Assembly: GCA_964577215.1 (NCBI GenBank)
Contig: CAZNYK010000004.1
Location: 1 to 64,000, forward strand
Source of the DNA: UBA2329 sp964577215
GTDB taxonomy: Bacteria > Bacteroidota > Bacteroidia > Chitinophagales > Saprospiraceae
Direction: 5' to 3'
Length of the DNA: 64,000 nt
Shown here: in pieces, positions 34,350-42,881 of the stretch
Layout: each line of letters begins with the position of its first letter
Position numbering within the stretch: position 1 is the stretch's first letter
Program-made: the position numbers and the translations under genes
Notes under the pieces: model-generated
Told to the model about the DNA's origin: nothing
Database searches by the model: none
The model's input: the letters and a program-made list of their open reading frames with translations, nothing else

Positions 34350-35951
34350 TCACGCCATCCCCATCTCCTCCAACTCCCCGTCCGTCACCCCTTCGATCTT
34401 CCGGTTTTCGGCATCCCAGGTGATGCGTTTGCCGGAGCGATACGCGATGGTAGTCATGTGTGCAGTGATGGCTTCTTCGAAGCCCTCTTCGATACCGGCG
34501 CTCACCTTGCCCCCGTTGCGGATCACGCTGAGCCATTCGCGCAGGTGCAGGAAGGTGGAGTCCACGCGCTTGCCGTCGCGGTAGGTGTAGAGCAGCCCTT
34601 TGTCGGCGAAGTATTTGGCCGTGGCACTGGTGACGGCGTCGATGCCCTGTGCCTGGGCTGCCGGATCGTAGGCGTACATGGGCAGGTCGGGTTGCAGCAT
34701 GCCGGATTCGAGCATGGGCAGGTACCGGGTGGATACAGGGTCGGGCCAAACGGTGAGGGCATCTCCCAGTTCCATGGTGGCGTCGTGCCCCATGAGCAGG
34801 GTGCCCCGGTTGTACTGGTTGCCGAGGGTGGCGCTGTACAGGAAGGTCATGCCCCGTTCTTTTCCCTCCGGCTGGCTGCCGCCGAGGTAGAAATCCGGGT
34901 ATTCCAGTACCGCCTGGAAAACGTCGGGCACCTCGCGGTTGTCGCGGTGGGTATAAATGCCGCCCGAAGCGGTGACCGCCGCCGGAATGCCCATATGGAG
35001 CAGGCAATTGACGCGGTCGTAGTCGTGCGTCATCAAATCGCCGGCCAAACCAGTGCCGTAGGCCCAGTATTTTCTCCACCGGAAGAGATGCTCTGCGTCG
35101 AAGGGGATTTCAGGCGCATTGCCGAGGAAGGCCTGCCAGTTTACCGTATTCGGGTTGGCCTCGGGGTGAATGTCGTATTGCCAGGCCCCCACGTCGTCGT
35201 TGCGGTTGGTGTTGGTCTGGATAAGATTGACGTGTCCGAGTACATTTTTCCGGATGATGTCCTGTGCGGTGAGGAAGCTCTGCGTCTGGCGATGCTGGTG
35301 GCCAACCTGGAAGACGCCCTTGGAGGCCCTGACGGCATCGTAAAGTTGGTAGGTTTCTCCCACTTTGTGGGTCAGGCACTTTTCGACATATACGTGTTTG
35401 CCGGCCTGGAGGGCTTCTATGGCCATCGGGGCGTGCAAGTGATCAGGGGTGGCGATGACTACGGCGTCGATGTTTTTATCGTCCAGCATTTCCCGGTAAT
35501 CCCGGTAGCTTTTTGTCTTCATCCCGTTCAGACTGCCTGCCCGCACTCCCATTGCCATGCGGAGGTCGAATGCATCATACACGCCTGCGAGTTGCACATT
35601 GAGGCTTTCCTGCTCGTAAAAATCCTTGATCCGGGTATCGTTGGGCAGTTTCTCCGATTTGACGAAGTCGATCCATTCCGATGTGACAAACCCCAAGGCG
35701 CGGGCTAAGTGTTCGCCCCTGCCGCCGAATCCGATGACGCCCACGCGGATGGGGTCGCCGGCCATAGGGCCGGTGGATGGCGGGGAAGCGGCCTTGATGT
35801 TGAGTTCTTCCAGAATGCGGTTTCGGATGCGCTGGTCTATGAAACGTTTCGAGCCTGCACTCAGGATAAATGCACCTAGCACGGGAAGCGCCGCCAAGCC
35901 TTTGAGAATCTCGCGCCGCCGCAGGGTTTTATCATCTTGATTTTGTTCCAT
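34350..35951 (-). CDS. Tat-exported Gfo/Idh/MocA-family oxidoreductase
   Basis: The 533-residue protein has a twin-arginine signal (LRRREILKGLAALPVLGAFI) and then the Rossmann motif GVIGFGGRGEHLARALG, so it folds in the cytoplasm with NAD(P) before export. The motif VYVEKCLTHKVGE replaces the common EKP by EKC. The C-terminal Gfo/Idh substrate domain follows. Members of this exported, Bacteroidota- and Planctomycetota-rich group act on sugars or sugar-like compounds; the substrate is unknown. The gene starts 18 bp after the DoxX gene ends and may be co-transcribed with it. Confidence 0.9.
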   Translation of the reverse strand: MEQNQDDKTLRRREILKGLAALPVLGAFILSAGSKRFIDQRIRNRILEELNIKAASPPSTGPMAGDPIRVGVIGFGGRGEHLARALGFVTSEWIDFVKSEKLPNDTRIKDFYEQESLNVQLAGVYDAFDLRMAMGVRAGSLNGMKTKSYRDYREMLDDKNIDAVVIATPDHLHAPMAIEALQAGKHVYVEKCLTHKVGETYQLYDAVRASKGVFQVGHQHRQTQSFLTAQDIIRKNVLGHVNLIQTNTNRNDDVGAWQYDIHPEANPNTVNWQAFLGNAPEIPFDAEHLFRWRKYWAYGTGLAGDLMTHDYDRVNCLLHMGIPAAVTASGGIYTHRDNREVPDVFQAVLEYPDFYLGGSQPEGKERGMTFLYSATLGNQYNRGTLLMGHDATMELGDALTVWPDPVSTRYLPMLESGMLQPDLPMYAYDPAAQAQGIDAVTSATAKYFADKGLLYTYRDGKRVDSTFLHLREWLSVIRNGGKVSAGIEEGFEEAITAHMTTIAYRSGKRITWDAENRKIEGVTDGELEEMGMA

Positions 35952-35969
35952 GATTGCTATAATTTCGGG

Positions 35970-36497
35970 TTAGAGCGGTCTGTCCATCCACTGCTGCAAC
36001 ACCGGGATGCGGATGCGCTTGGCCAGGAGGCGGTCCAGGCCCAGAATGTGCCCGCTGGGAAATGCGTACAGCACTGCAACGGCGAGCAATTCGATCAGGT
36101 TTTTATTCACAAGCAGGTAGCTTCCCTCTGTCGGCATAGCATAATTCACGCCGATCAAGGCGGGATGCGAAAGGTAGTAGAATGCCAGCAGGATAATGCC
36201 GCCCACGGCCGCCAAGCGGGTGAAAGCGCCCAGCATCAGGCCGAGGCCCACCAGCACCAATCCCCAGACATTGAGGAAGTCCACTACGTTCAAAACAGCC
36301 CCATTACCGGCCATGAGGTGGAAAAGCCAGGCAAAAGGGCCTTGAGAATCTATGAGGTACGAGCCTGCTGACCAGCCGGGATTCCAGAGCTTGACCACGC
36401 CTTCGTAGAGGAAATGCCAGCCGATGGCCATGCGCAGGGCCGCCAGCCATCGCAGCTGGCGCGGCGTGTAAGGATAATCGGGAGTGGATGCAGCCAT
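35970..36497 (-). CDS. DoxX-family membrane protein
   Basis: I start at ATG 36497 (175 residues), just after palindromic repeat copy C; the longer frame would translate the repeat. The protein has four hydrophobic helices with motifs RMAIGWHFLYEGVVKLWNPG and VVDFLNVWGLVLVGLGLMLG, typical of DoxX. Such proteins are linked with quinone or redox partners but are poorly defined. It probably shares a transcript with the Tat-exported oxidoreductase downstream. Confidence 0.85.
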   Translation of the reverse strand: MAASTPDYPYTPRQLRWLAALRMAIGWHFLYEGVVKLWNPGWSAGSYLIDSQGPFAWLFHLMAGNGAVLNVVDFLNVWGLVLVGLGLMLGAFTRLAAVGGIILLAFYYLSHPALIGVNYAMPTEGSYLLVNKNLIELLAVAVLYAFPSGHILGLDRLLAKRIRIPVLQQWMDRPL

Positions 36498-36517
36498 GAT
36501 CGCTTGAATTTGGACGA

Positions 36518-36624
36518 TTATACCCGGCGAAAAATGGCTTGCGAAAAAATGTAAGCCATTTTTCATCGGGATAACTGATAACCAGTGGTTTGCCATTGTC
36601 AAAATTAGCAAACCACTGGTTATC
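36518..36624 (-). repeat. Dispersed palindromic repeat, copy C, plus an extra inverted arm
   Basis: In reverse orientation 36592-36518 carries the full unit; its stem has GGCTT against AAGCC where copy A has GGTTT against AAACC, a paired change that keeps the hairpin. Bases 36609-36624 (CAAACCACTGGTTATC) are a second, inverted copy of the unit's outer end, giving a second 16-bp palindrome with 36577-36592. It lies directly upstream of the DoxX start. Confidence 0.85.
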
Positions 36625-36775
36625 GAGTGTACAAAAATAGGCGCCCGCGCCGGCGGCTGCAATGACGGTTATCACCGTGGCGGGGTGGTTTTTGGCAGTG
36701 GGGGCTTACGGTTTGCATACTCCCGGATGGGCGGATGGGCGATAGCCTGTAACCCGATAATGGGAACAACGGTAA

Positions 36776-37013
36776 TTGTTTTGAAAATGAAAACTCGTCT
36801 TCGAAGCTACCTCTTTCTAAATAATCCCTCATCAATAATTTCATTCTCTTTAATTCTGAAAGCATCCTCTGTTCTTCTGTCCTTTCCCTCAATGCCTTCA
36901 ATCTCTTCTTTTTCCTTTTGATCCAAATCATCCGGGAATACATGTGCGGCAGCAATTTCTTCATCGGAAAATTCCTCGCGCAGATTCTGATAATTTTTTT
37001 CGTATTTACTCAT
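36776..37013 (-). pseudogene. Decayed small regulator-like gene
   Basis: Two minus-strand frames read on from each other: MSKYEKNYQNLREEFSDEEI... from ATG 37013 to about 36890, then in another frame RTEEQRMLSELKRMKLLMRD...FSFSKQ to about 36776. The pieces resemble the N-terminal part of XRE-type proteins common in Bacteroidota, in which this helical leader precedes an HTH domain, but here a frameshift near 36890 and loss of the HTH part leave a fragment. The family link is from memory of such proteins and needs a search. The adjacent plus-strand fragment is also a broken regulator. Confidence 0.45.
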
Positions 37014-37022
37014 CACCAATGA

Positions 37023-37408
37023 TTCGCAAAAAACAAATTCTCTTCACTGTACAACATCGAGAAAGGGAAGCCCAGTGTTTCCATCGGCGCCTGGTTCAAN
37101 NNNNNNNNNNNNNNNNNNNNNNNNNNNNNNNNNNNNNNNNNNNNNNNNNNNNNNNNNNNNNNNNNNNNNNNNNNNNNNNNNNNNNNNNNNNNNNNNNNNC
37201 ACTGTACAACATCGAGAAAGGGAAGCCCAGTGTTTCCATCGGCGCCTGGTTCAATGTGCTGCGCGTGATGGGCCTGCACGAGGATTTCCTGAAGTTGGCT
37301 GCGGATGATACCTTCGGCAAGAAGTTGCAGGATTTGGAGCTGCTTTCAGGAAAGCGTAAGACATATCCCCCTCGAACAAGAAATAATGGAAGGAGCATTT
37401 CATATTGA
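37023..37408 (+). pseudogene. N-terminally truncated XRE/HipB-like regulator (spans an assembly gap)
   Basis: After removing the gap and one 55-bp duplicate, the frame reads LYNIEKGKPSVSIGAWFNVL, then RVMGLHEDFLKLAADD and a basic C-terminus. This is the second half of a HipB-type helix-turn-helix repressor. The first helices are absent: in-frame upstream sequence meets a TGA at 37020-37022 within 10 codons. No HipA kinase follows; nadB is convergent. It looks like a remnant of a toxin-antitoxin-like module. Confidence 0.6.
37100..37199. other. 100-N gap flanked by 55-bp duplicates (assembly artefact)
   Basis: Bases 37045-37099 and 37200-37254 are identical over 55 bp, the same overlap length as at the first gap. 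The two contigs probably overlap and no sequence is missing. Confidence 0.9.
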
Positions 37409-37435
37409 GTAAGTTTTAGGCGAGGGATAATTTGT

Positions 37436-37498
37436 GTGGCCTAATCTGCCCCAGCCCTCAAAGTGAGGAACTAACCTGTAGTTAGCGCCTCAGGCCAC
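37436..37498. other. Three-stem cloverleaf-like structure beyond nadB
   Basis: An outer stem GTGGCCT/AGGCCAC (37436-37442 with 37492-37498) encloses two hairpins: CCTCA-AAG-TGAGG (37456-37468) and CTAAC-CTGTA-GTTAG (37471-37485). It lies 8 bp from the nadB stop codon. It could be a terminator, the end of an RNA or a relic of an inserted element; no function is shown. Confidence 0.5.
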
Positions 37499-37505
37499 CC
37501 CCCTC

Positions 37506-39110
37506 TCACAACAACGACGTCTGTATAAAATCCTGCTTTTCCGGGAAATCAGTATTGTAGTGCAGCCCGCGGCTTTCGCGTCGCATGGAAGCGGAGCGGG
37601 TAATGAGGTAGGCGATGGTGATGAGGTTGCGCAGTTCGCAGAGTTGGGGAGAAATGGTGGTGGTGTGATAAAGCTCTTCCGTTTCGCTGTAGAGCAAATG
37701 CAGGCGGTCCATAGCCCGTTTGAGGCGCACATTGCTGCGCACGATGCCCACGTAGCTGCTCATGATCTCCTTGAGTTCTTTGGTGCTTTGGGTGATGAGC
37801 ACCATCTCTTTGGGGTCGGTAGTGCCGCTCGCGTTCCAGTCGGGAATGCCGGTTTTCCAGGCGGCATTATCAATTTGAGCCACGATATCCAGGCCTGCGC
37901 GGTGGCCGAAGACCAAGGCTTCGAGCAGGGAATTGGAGGCCAGGCGGTTGGCGCCATGCAGACCGGAGCAGGTGCACTCTCCCACTGCGTAGAGACGTTG
38001 AATGGTGGATCGCCCCATTTCATCTGTCTTAATACCGCCGCACATGTAGTGGCATGCCGGCACCACGGGGATCATGTCTTGCATGGGGTCCACACCGATA
38101 CTGAGGCACTTGTCGTAGATGGTGGGGAAGTGCGCGATGAAGGCTTCTTTGTCCAAATGCCGGCAATCGAGGAACATGCACTCTTCGCCTCGGAGCTTGA
38201 TCTCGTTGTCGATAGCGCGGGCTACGATGTCGCGGGGGGCCAGCGATTTGCGGGGGTCGTATTTGTGCATGAACTCTTCCCCTTCCCTGCTCTTGAGGAT
38301 GCCGCCGAAACCGCGCACGGCTTCCGAAACCAAAAACACCGGGTTTTCGCCGGCGGGATTGTACAGGGCGGTGGGGTGAAACTGCACGAACTCCATGTTC
38401 TCTACCCTGCCTTTGGCCCGGTAAGCCATGGCAATGCCGTCGCCGCTGGCGATGACCGGGTTGGTGGTGTTGCGATACACCTGCCCCGCGCCGCCGGTGC
38501 TCACTACCGTCATGCGGGCGATGAAGGTCTCGATCTCGTTGGTGTGTTTGTTGAGGGCGTACGCGCCGTAGCACTCGATGCCGGGGGTGAAGCGGGTGAT
38601 GACGTAGCCCAGGTGGTGTTGCGTGATGATATCAATGGCGAAGTAGTGCTCGAGCACTTCGATATTGGCAAACTGGTCGGCTTTGGCGCTCAGGGCGCGC
38701 TGTATCTCCCAGCCGGTGAGGTCTTTATAATGGAGAATGCGGTTTTCGGAATGGCCGCCCTCGCGGCCGAGATCGTAGTCTTTGTCGGCTTTCGTTTTGT
38801 CGAAGCGGGCGCCCCATTCGATGATCTCGCGCACGCGCTGCGGGCCTTCGGTGACGACGGTGCGCACGGCGTCCAAACTGCAAAGGCCGTCGCCGGCATC
38901 CAAGGTATCTTCGATGTGTTTCTCGAAGGAGTCAATGCCTTCGTTCCACACCGCTGCCACCCCTCCCTGTGCATAGCGCGTATTGCTTTCGTTTTCCACG
39001 GTTTTGGTGAGCACGGTGATTTTCAGGTCAGGGCGGTTCTCTGCTATTTTGATGGCAGTGCTCAGCCCGCCGATGCCCGATCCGATGATGAGAACGTCTG
39101 TCTGGTTCAT
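37506..39110 (-). CDS. nadB: L-aspartate oxidase
   Basis: The 534-residue flavoprotein oxidises L-aspartate to iminoaspartate, the first step of de novo NAD synthesis. FAD-binding motif GSGIGGLSTAIKIAE lies at the N-terminus; catalytic-region motifs include NTRYAQGGVAAVWN, EFVQFHPTALYNP, HYMCGGIKTDEMGRS and GLHGANRLASNSLLEALVFG. It starts 9 bp after the response regulator gene and is thus probably in one operon with the sensor kinase and regulator. NadA and NadC genes are not in the window. Confidence 0.97.
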   Translation of the reverse strand: MNQTDVLIIGSGIGGLSTAIKIAENRPDLKITVLTKTVENESNTRYAQGGVAAVWNEGIDSFEKHIEDTLDAGDGLCSLDAVRTVVTEGPQRVREIIEWGARFDKTKADKDYDLGREGGHSENRILHYKDLTGWEIQRALSAKADQFANIEVLEHYFAIDIITQHHLGYVITRFTPGIECYGAYALNKHTNEIETFIARMTVVSTGGAGQVYRNTTNPVIASGDGIAMAYRAKGRVENMEFVQFHPTALYNPAGENPVFLVSEAVRGFGGILKSREGEEFMHKYDPRKSLAPRDIVARAIDNEIKLRGEECMFLDCRHLDKEAFIAHFPTIYDKCLSIGVDPMQDMIPVVPACHYMCGGIKTDEMGRSTIQRLYAVGECTCSGLHGANRLASNSLLEALVFGHRAGLDIVAQIDNAAWKTGIPDWNASGTTDPKEMVLITQSTKELKEIMSSYVGIVRSNVRLKRAMDRLHLLYSETEELYHTTTISPQLCELRNLITIAYLITRSASMRRESRGLHYNTDFPEKQDFIQTSLL

Positions 39111-39119
39111 AAAAAGGAT

Positions 39120-39800
39120 TTAAAAAGTCAACTGAAAGCCCACTCCGTGCACCGTCTCCAACTTAATGGACGGATCGGCGCCGAGGTAGCGGCGCAGGCG
39201 GGAGATGAACACGTCCAAGCTGCGCCCGAGGAAGTAGTCGTCCTGGCCCCAGAGCTTTTCCAAAATGATGGATCGCTTGACCACTTTCCCGTGTTGTTCC
39301 ACCAGCATGAGCAGCAGGTCGGATTCCCGCTGGGTGAGGCGGCGGGATTCGGCGGCGCGTTCGAGGGTCAAATTGGCAGGGTTGAACTCGTACTGCCCGA
39401 TGCGCCAGGTTTGCGGTGCGGTGGGCATGGTGGTTTTGCTCCGGCGCAGGAAGACCTCGATTTTGAGGATGAGTTCCTCGATGCTGAACGGCTTGGTGAT
39501 GTAGTCGTCGGCGCCGAGTTTCAGGCCGTGGATGCGGTCTTCTTTGAGCGATTTGGCAGTGAGAAACAGTATAGGCGTGTGCGGGTCCATCCTGCGGATC
39601 TCGCGGGCAATCTCGAATCCGTCTACCTCGGGAAGCATGACATCCAGGATGCAAAGGTCAAAATTGGTGTGTTGCAGCATTTCCAGGGCTTCCCTTCCGT
39701 TGCTGCAATGGGTAATGCGATACCCTTTCATCTCCAGGTTATCGCGGGTTACGAAACTCAGGCTTTCGTCGTCTTCCACATAGAGTAAGTGAGCGTTCAT
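39120..39800 (-). CDS. Two-component response regulator, OmpR/PhoB family
   Basis: The 226-residue regulator (start ATG 39800) has a receiver domain with acidic pocket in YVEDDESL, phospho-acceptor Asp in LCILDVMLPEVDG and Lys in FLTAKSL, then a winged-helix DNA-binding domain (LTQRESDLLLMLVEQHGKVV, and SLDVFISRLRRYLG). Its start codon overlaps the stop of the sensor kinase gene by 4 bp, so they form a pair. No target could be deduced. Confidence 0.95.
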   Translation of the reverse strand: MNAHLLYVEDDESLSFVTRDNLEMKGYRITHCSNGREALEMLQHTNFDLCILDVMLPEVDGFEIAREIRRMDPHTPILFLTAKSLKEDRIHGLKLGADDYITKPFSIEELILKIEVFLRRSKTTMPTAPQTWRIGQYEFNPANLTLERAAESRRLTQRESDLLLMLVEQHGKVVKRSIILEKLWGQDDYFLGRSLDVFISRLRRYLGADPSIKLETVHGVGFQLTF

Positions 39801-41068
39801 GGAGCAAGCGGGATTGATATTTGAACATCGGTGCCTTCCCCGGGCGTACTTTCCAAGCGGATGCGCCAGTGATGGGCCGTGCAAATATTGCGCACGTAGT
39901 ACAGGCCCAGGCCGAAGCCTTTTACATCATGCACATTGCCGGTGGGCACGCGATAGAATTTGTGAAACACTTTTTTCCGGTTTTCCTTGGCAATACCGAT
40001 TCCGTTGTCTTTGATGGAGAGCACCACGCGGGCGTTGTCGCAGCGGGTACTCACCACCACGCGCGGCGTATCCCGGCAGTACTTGAGGGCGTTGTCAAGG
40101 AGGTTATTTACCACATTGGTAAGGTGAAGCCTGTCGGCAAGTATCACGCACCCTTCCGCACCGAAACGACCGGCGATCGTGCCCTGTTTTTGTTCGGCCT
40201 GTATTCGCATGGCGGCGATGGCTTCTTCCAGGAAGGCATCCAACTCCATTTTTTCGGGTTTGAGTTGGAAACTGCCGCGCTCGATGCGGGCCAATTGGAG
40301 CACCTTTTCCACCTGGTGGTTGAGGCGCTGGTTTTGTTCCTTGATGATGCGTGCATATTGCATCAGGCGTTTGTCGGCTTGCACGGCAGGTGCGCCAAGG
40401 AATACGTCGGCTGATATGCCCATAGTGGAGATAGGCGTTTTGAACTCGTGGGTCATGTTGTTGATGAAGTCCTTTTGCGTTTCAGACAACTGTTTTTGCC
40501 GCAGGATGACAAACATGGAGTAGGCGAAGAAAATGACCGCGAGCAGCAGGATAATGGAAAAAATGATGGACAGCTGTATCCGGTTGAAGAGATAATCCGT
40601 GCGGGTGGGAAACCGCACGCCGAAATAATAGGTGAATTCGCTGTGTTTGGGCAATTCGCCCGCTTTGAAACCGGGTCTGGGATTTGGCGAATAGCTCACG
40701 TAGTTGCCATAGACCATCTCGTCCGTTTCACAGTCGAACACGGCATATTCAAAATCTATATTGAGGGCAAGGGCTTCCAATTCGCGCTGGAGAAAAAACT
40801 CGAGGTCTTCGGTTTCGATTTGATAGGAAATATTGACCACAAAGTAGTTGCTGCTCCGCTGGCGTACCACATTGCGGGCCGGAAGGGTATAACCGCTCAG
40901 GTCGGCTAAGCTGCGGGCGGTATTGTACAGGGCGAGGTTTACTTTTTTGTGAAATTCTTCTTCGTTGAGATTCCAGGAACTAATCACCCAGTATGATTGT
41001 ATGGCAATGATACCGGCGATGGAAACGACGCCCAAAAGGATAACCCGGAAGATGGTGCTGTTTTTCAT
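39797..41068 (-). CDS. Sensor histidine kinase
   Basis: Start ATG 41068 gives 423 residues. Two membrane helices (about 8-28 and 168-190) bracket a periplasmic sensor region. The HisKA box is FINNMTHEFKTPISTMGIS with the phospho-accepting His; the ATPase domain shows NVVNNLLDNALKYC, IKDNGIGIA and GFGLGLYYVRNI. It phosphorylates the adjacent regulator. The signal is unknown. It is the first gene of the kinase-regulator-nadB unit. Confidence 0.93.
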   Translation of the reverse strand: MKNSTIFRVILLGVVSIAGIIAIQSYWVISSWNLNEEEFHKKVNLALYNTARSLADLSGYTLPARNVVRQRSSNYFVVNISYQIETEDLEFFLQRELEALALNIDFEYAVFDCETDEMVYGNYVSYSPNPRPGFKAGELPKHSEFTYYFGVRFPTRTDYLFNRIQLSIIFSIILLLAVIFFAYSMFVILRQKQLSETQKDFINNMTHEFKTPISTMGISADVFLGAPAVQADKRLMQYARIIKEQNQRLNHQVEKVLQLARIERGSFQLKPEKMELDAFLEEAIAAMRIQAEQKQGTIAGRFGAEGCVILADRLHLTNVVNNLLDNALKYCRDTPRVVVSTRCDNARVVLSIKDNGIGIAKENRKKVFHKFYRVPTGNVHDVKGFGLGLYYVRNICTAHHWRIRLESTPGEGTDVQISIPLAP

Positions 41069-41105
41069 AGGCACGGCCGCATAGAGGGCAAATTAACGGA
41101 ATTTG

Positions 41106-41113
41106 TATCTTTG
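41106..41113 (+). promoter_or_regulatory. -7 box of the DUF4271-hemD-accA operon
   Basis: TATCTTTG matches the consensus and lies 24 bp before the TTG start codon at 41138. No TTG is seen at the -33 position. The space from the divergent kinase gene is only about 70 bp. Confidence 0.55.
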
Positions 41114-41137
41114 CAACAATTTTAAAATCCCAACGGA

Positions 41138-42052
41138 TTGAAACAGATAACCTGGGCCATACTCATAACGATTGGGGGATGCTTTCCGGTATGGGGGCAG
41201 GGGGGGCTCAATCCCTTCGACCTCACGCCGCGCCTGGCGCCGTCGGAGACCGGCGCCGAACCGGCAGGCAAAGCGGCCTGGGATACCGGCAATCCATTCG
41301 ACGTAGCGCATGCCGTTTCTCCGCAAACGGCCGCCACCGCTGTAAAGCCAGCGGCAAAGCCCGGTAGAAAAGCGAAGCCCGACCGGCCCAAACGCAGCTC
41401 AGAGGAACAATACAAAACCTTTCTCTTTGCCGTCATGGTAGGCATCCTGGCGCTTTTGACCATTTTGGTCACTATTTTCCGGCCTGTATATCAACGGGCC
41501 TACCGCGGCTTCCTCAATGAAAACATGCTCAACCAAATACACCGGGAAAGCCAGAGCGCCGGCGCATTGCCCTATTTCATACTCTACGGTTTTTTTCTGC
41601 TCAACGCAGGCACCTTTATTTTCCTCATCGCCCGTCACTTCGGGGCGGAATTGCCATGGGGGCTGTGGCCAGGCTGGCTCATCTGCGTCGGCGCCGCGAC
41701 AGGGCTGATACTGGCAAAGCACTTGGTGTTGTCCTTGATCGGCGCTGTGTTCCCGGTTGAGAAAGAAACTGCTTCCTATGGGTTTACCATGGTGATCTTC
41801 GGCATATTGCTGGGCCTGTTTCTCGTAGCCGTCAACGTGTTCATTGCCTACGGCCCGGCGTACCTCGTCCAATCCACCGTTTACATGGCGTTTGGCATTA
41901 TCGGGCTGGTTTATGCTTTTCGTTCGTTGCGAGGTCTGATCATAGCCAACAATTTTTTGGCCGCTTATAAGTTCCACTTTTTTTTATACCTTTGCGCCGT
42001 CGAAATCGCTCCTGTGCTGGTATTGGTCAAGCTGATCCAGGGTCAGTTCTGA
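41138..42052 (+). CDS. DUF4271 membrane protein
   Basis: The gene starts with TTG at 41138, where a signal peptide (KQITWAILITIGGCFPVWGQ) begins at once; no other start fits. The 304-residue protein has a polar stretch (about residues 25-90) then five or six transmembrane helices. In Bacteroidota, DUF4271 proteins commonly precede hemD, as here with a 39-bp gap. That conserved position suggests a link with haem or envelope physiology, but no activity is known. Confidence 0.8.
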   Translation: MKQITWAILITIGGCFPVWGQGGLNPFDLTPRLAPSETGAEPAGKAAWDTGNPFDVAHAVSPQTAATAVKPAAKPGRKAKPDRPKRSSEEQYKTFLFAVMVGILALLTILVTIFRPVYQRAYRGFLNENMLNQIHRESQSAGALPYFILYGFFLLNAGTFIFLIARHFGAELPWGLWPGWLICVGAATGLILAKHLVLSLIGAVFPVEKETASYGFTMVIFGILLGLFLVAVNVFIAYGPAYLVQSTVYMAFGIIGLVYAFRSLRGLIIANNFLAAYKFHFFLYLCAVEIAPVLVLVKLIQGQF

Positions 42053-42091
42053 TCGGCCGGAAAGGAGGTTAACCTTCAAAACCTTAACTGA

Positions 42092-42871
42092 ATGTCTGCA
42101 ACCACAAAAGCGAAGGAAGAAACCTACAAGAAGGTGAAAACGATCTTAGTTTCCCAGCCCAAACCAGAAAGATCGCCTTACTACGAATTGGAAAAAAAGT
42201 ACGGGCTCCAGATCGATTGGCGCCCGTTCATCCATGTGGAGCCGGTTTACGCCAAGGAGTTCCGCAAACAACGCATCCGTCCCGACGAGTACACCGTAAT
42301 CATATTCACGAGCAAGTACGCGGTAGATCACTTCTTCAGGCTCTGCGACGAAATGCGCGTCAAAATGTCGCAGGACACCAAATATTTCTGCGTCACAGAG
42401 ACCATCGCCAATTACCTGCAGAAGTTTATTATTTACCGCAAACGCAAGGTCTTTGCCGGGAACAAGTCCATCGAAGACCTCAGCTCCGCGCTCAAAAAAC
42501 ATCGCAACGAGAAGTTTTTGCTGCCCCTCAACAACCTCGGCAGCCAGGACGTGACCTCCTATCTCAAAGAACTCGGCATCCAGTACCAGGATGCGCTCAT
42601 GTACCGCACGGTCAGCAGTGACCTGTCCGACCTCTCCGATGTGACCTACGACGTACTCGTATTCTTCAGCCCGCAAGGCATCGAGTCTTTATTTGACAAT
42701 TTCCCCGATTTCAAGCAGAACGAAACGCGCATTGCCGTATTCGGCAACAGCACCCTCAAAGCCGTGGAGGACAAAGGGCTGACGCCTAATATCAAAGCGC
42801 CGACGCCTGAAGCGCCCTCCATGACCATGGCGCTCGAGCTGTACCTGCAGAAGTCGAATCCGTTAACATGA
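42092..42871 (+). CDS. hemD: Uroporphyrinogen-III synthase
   Basis: The 259-residue enzyme cyclises hydroxymethylbilane to uroporphyrinogen III in tetrapyrrole synthesis. The diagnostic features are weak but present: two similar Rossmann-like halves, IIFTSKYAVDHFF in the first, and VLVFFSPQGIESLFDNFPDF with the later AVFGNSTLKAVEDKGL in the second. Family sequences are highly divergent, so the assignment also rests on its place after DUF4271, a common Bacteroidota arrangement. It ends 10 bp before accA. Confidence 0.85.
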   Translation: MSATTKAKEETYKKVKTILVSQPKPERSPYYELEKKYGLQIDWRPFIHVEPVYAKEFRKQRIRPDEYTVIIFTSKYAVDHFFRLCDEMRVKMSQDTKYFCVTETIANYLQKFIIYRKRKVFAGNKSIEDLSSALKKHRNEKFLLPLNNLGSQDVTSYLKELGIQYQDALMYRTVSSDLSDLSDVTYDVLVFFSPQGIESLFDNFPDFKQNETRIAVFGNSTLKAVEDKGLTPNIKAPTPEAPSMTMALELYLQKSNPLT

Positions 42872-42881
42872 GACCTTTATT

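Noticed and set aside
34281..35708. 475-codon plus-strand frame opposite the Gfo/Idh/MocA gene
   Set aside because: The minus strand has a Tat signal and Rossmann motif; the plus-strand frame is Val/Gly/His-rich with no recognisable features.
37560..39788. 742-codon plus-strand frame opposite nadB and the response regulator
   Set aside because: It crosses two well-identified genes on the other strand and shows shadow composition.
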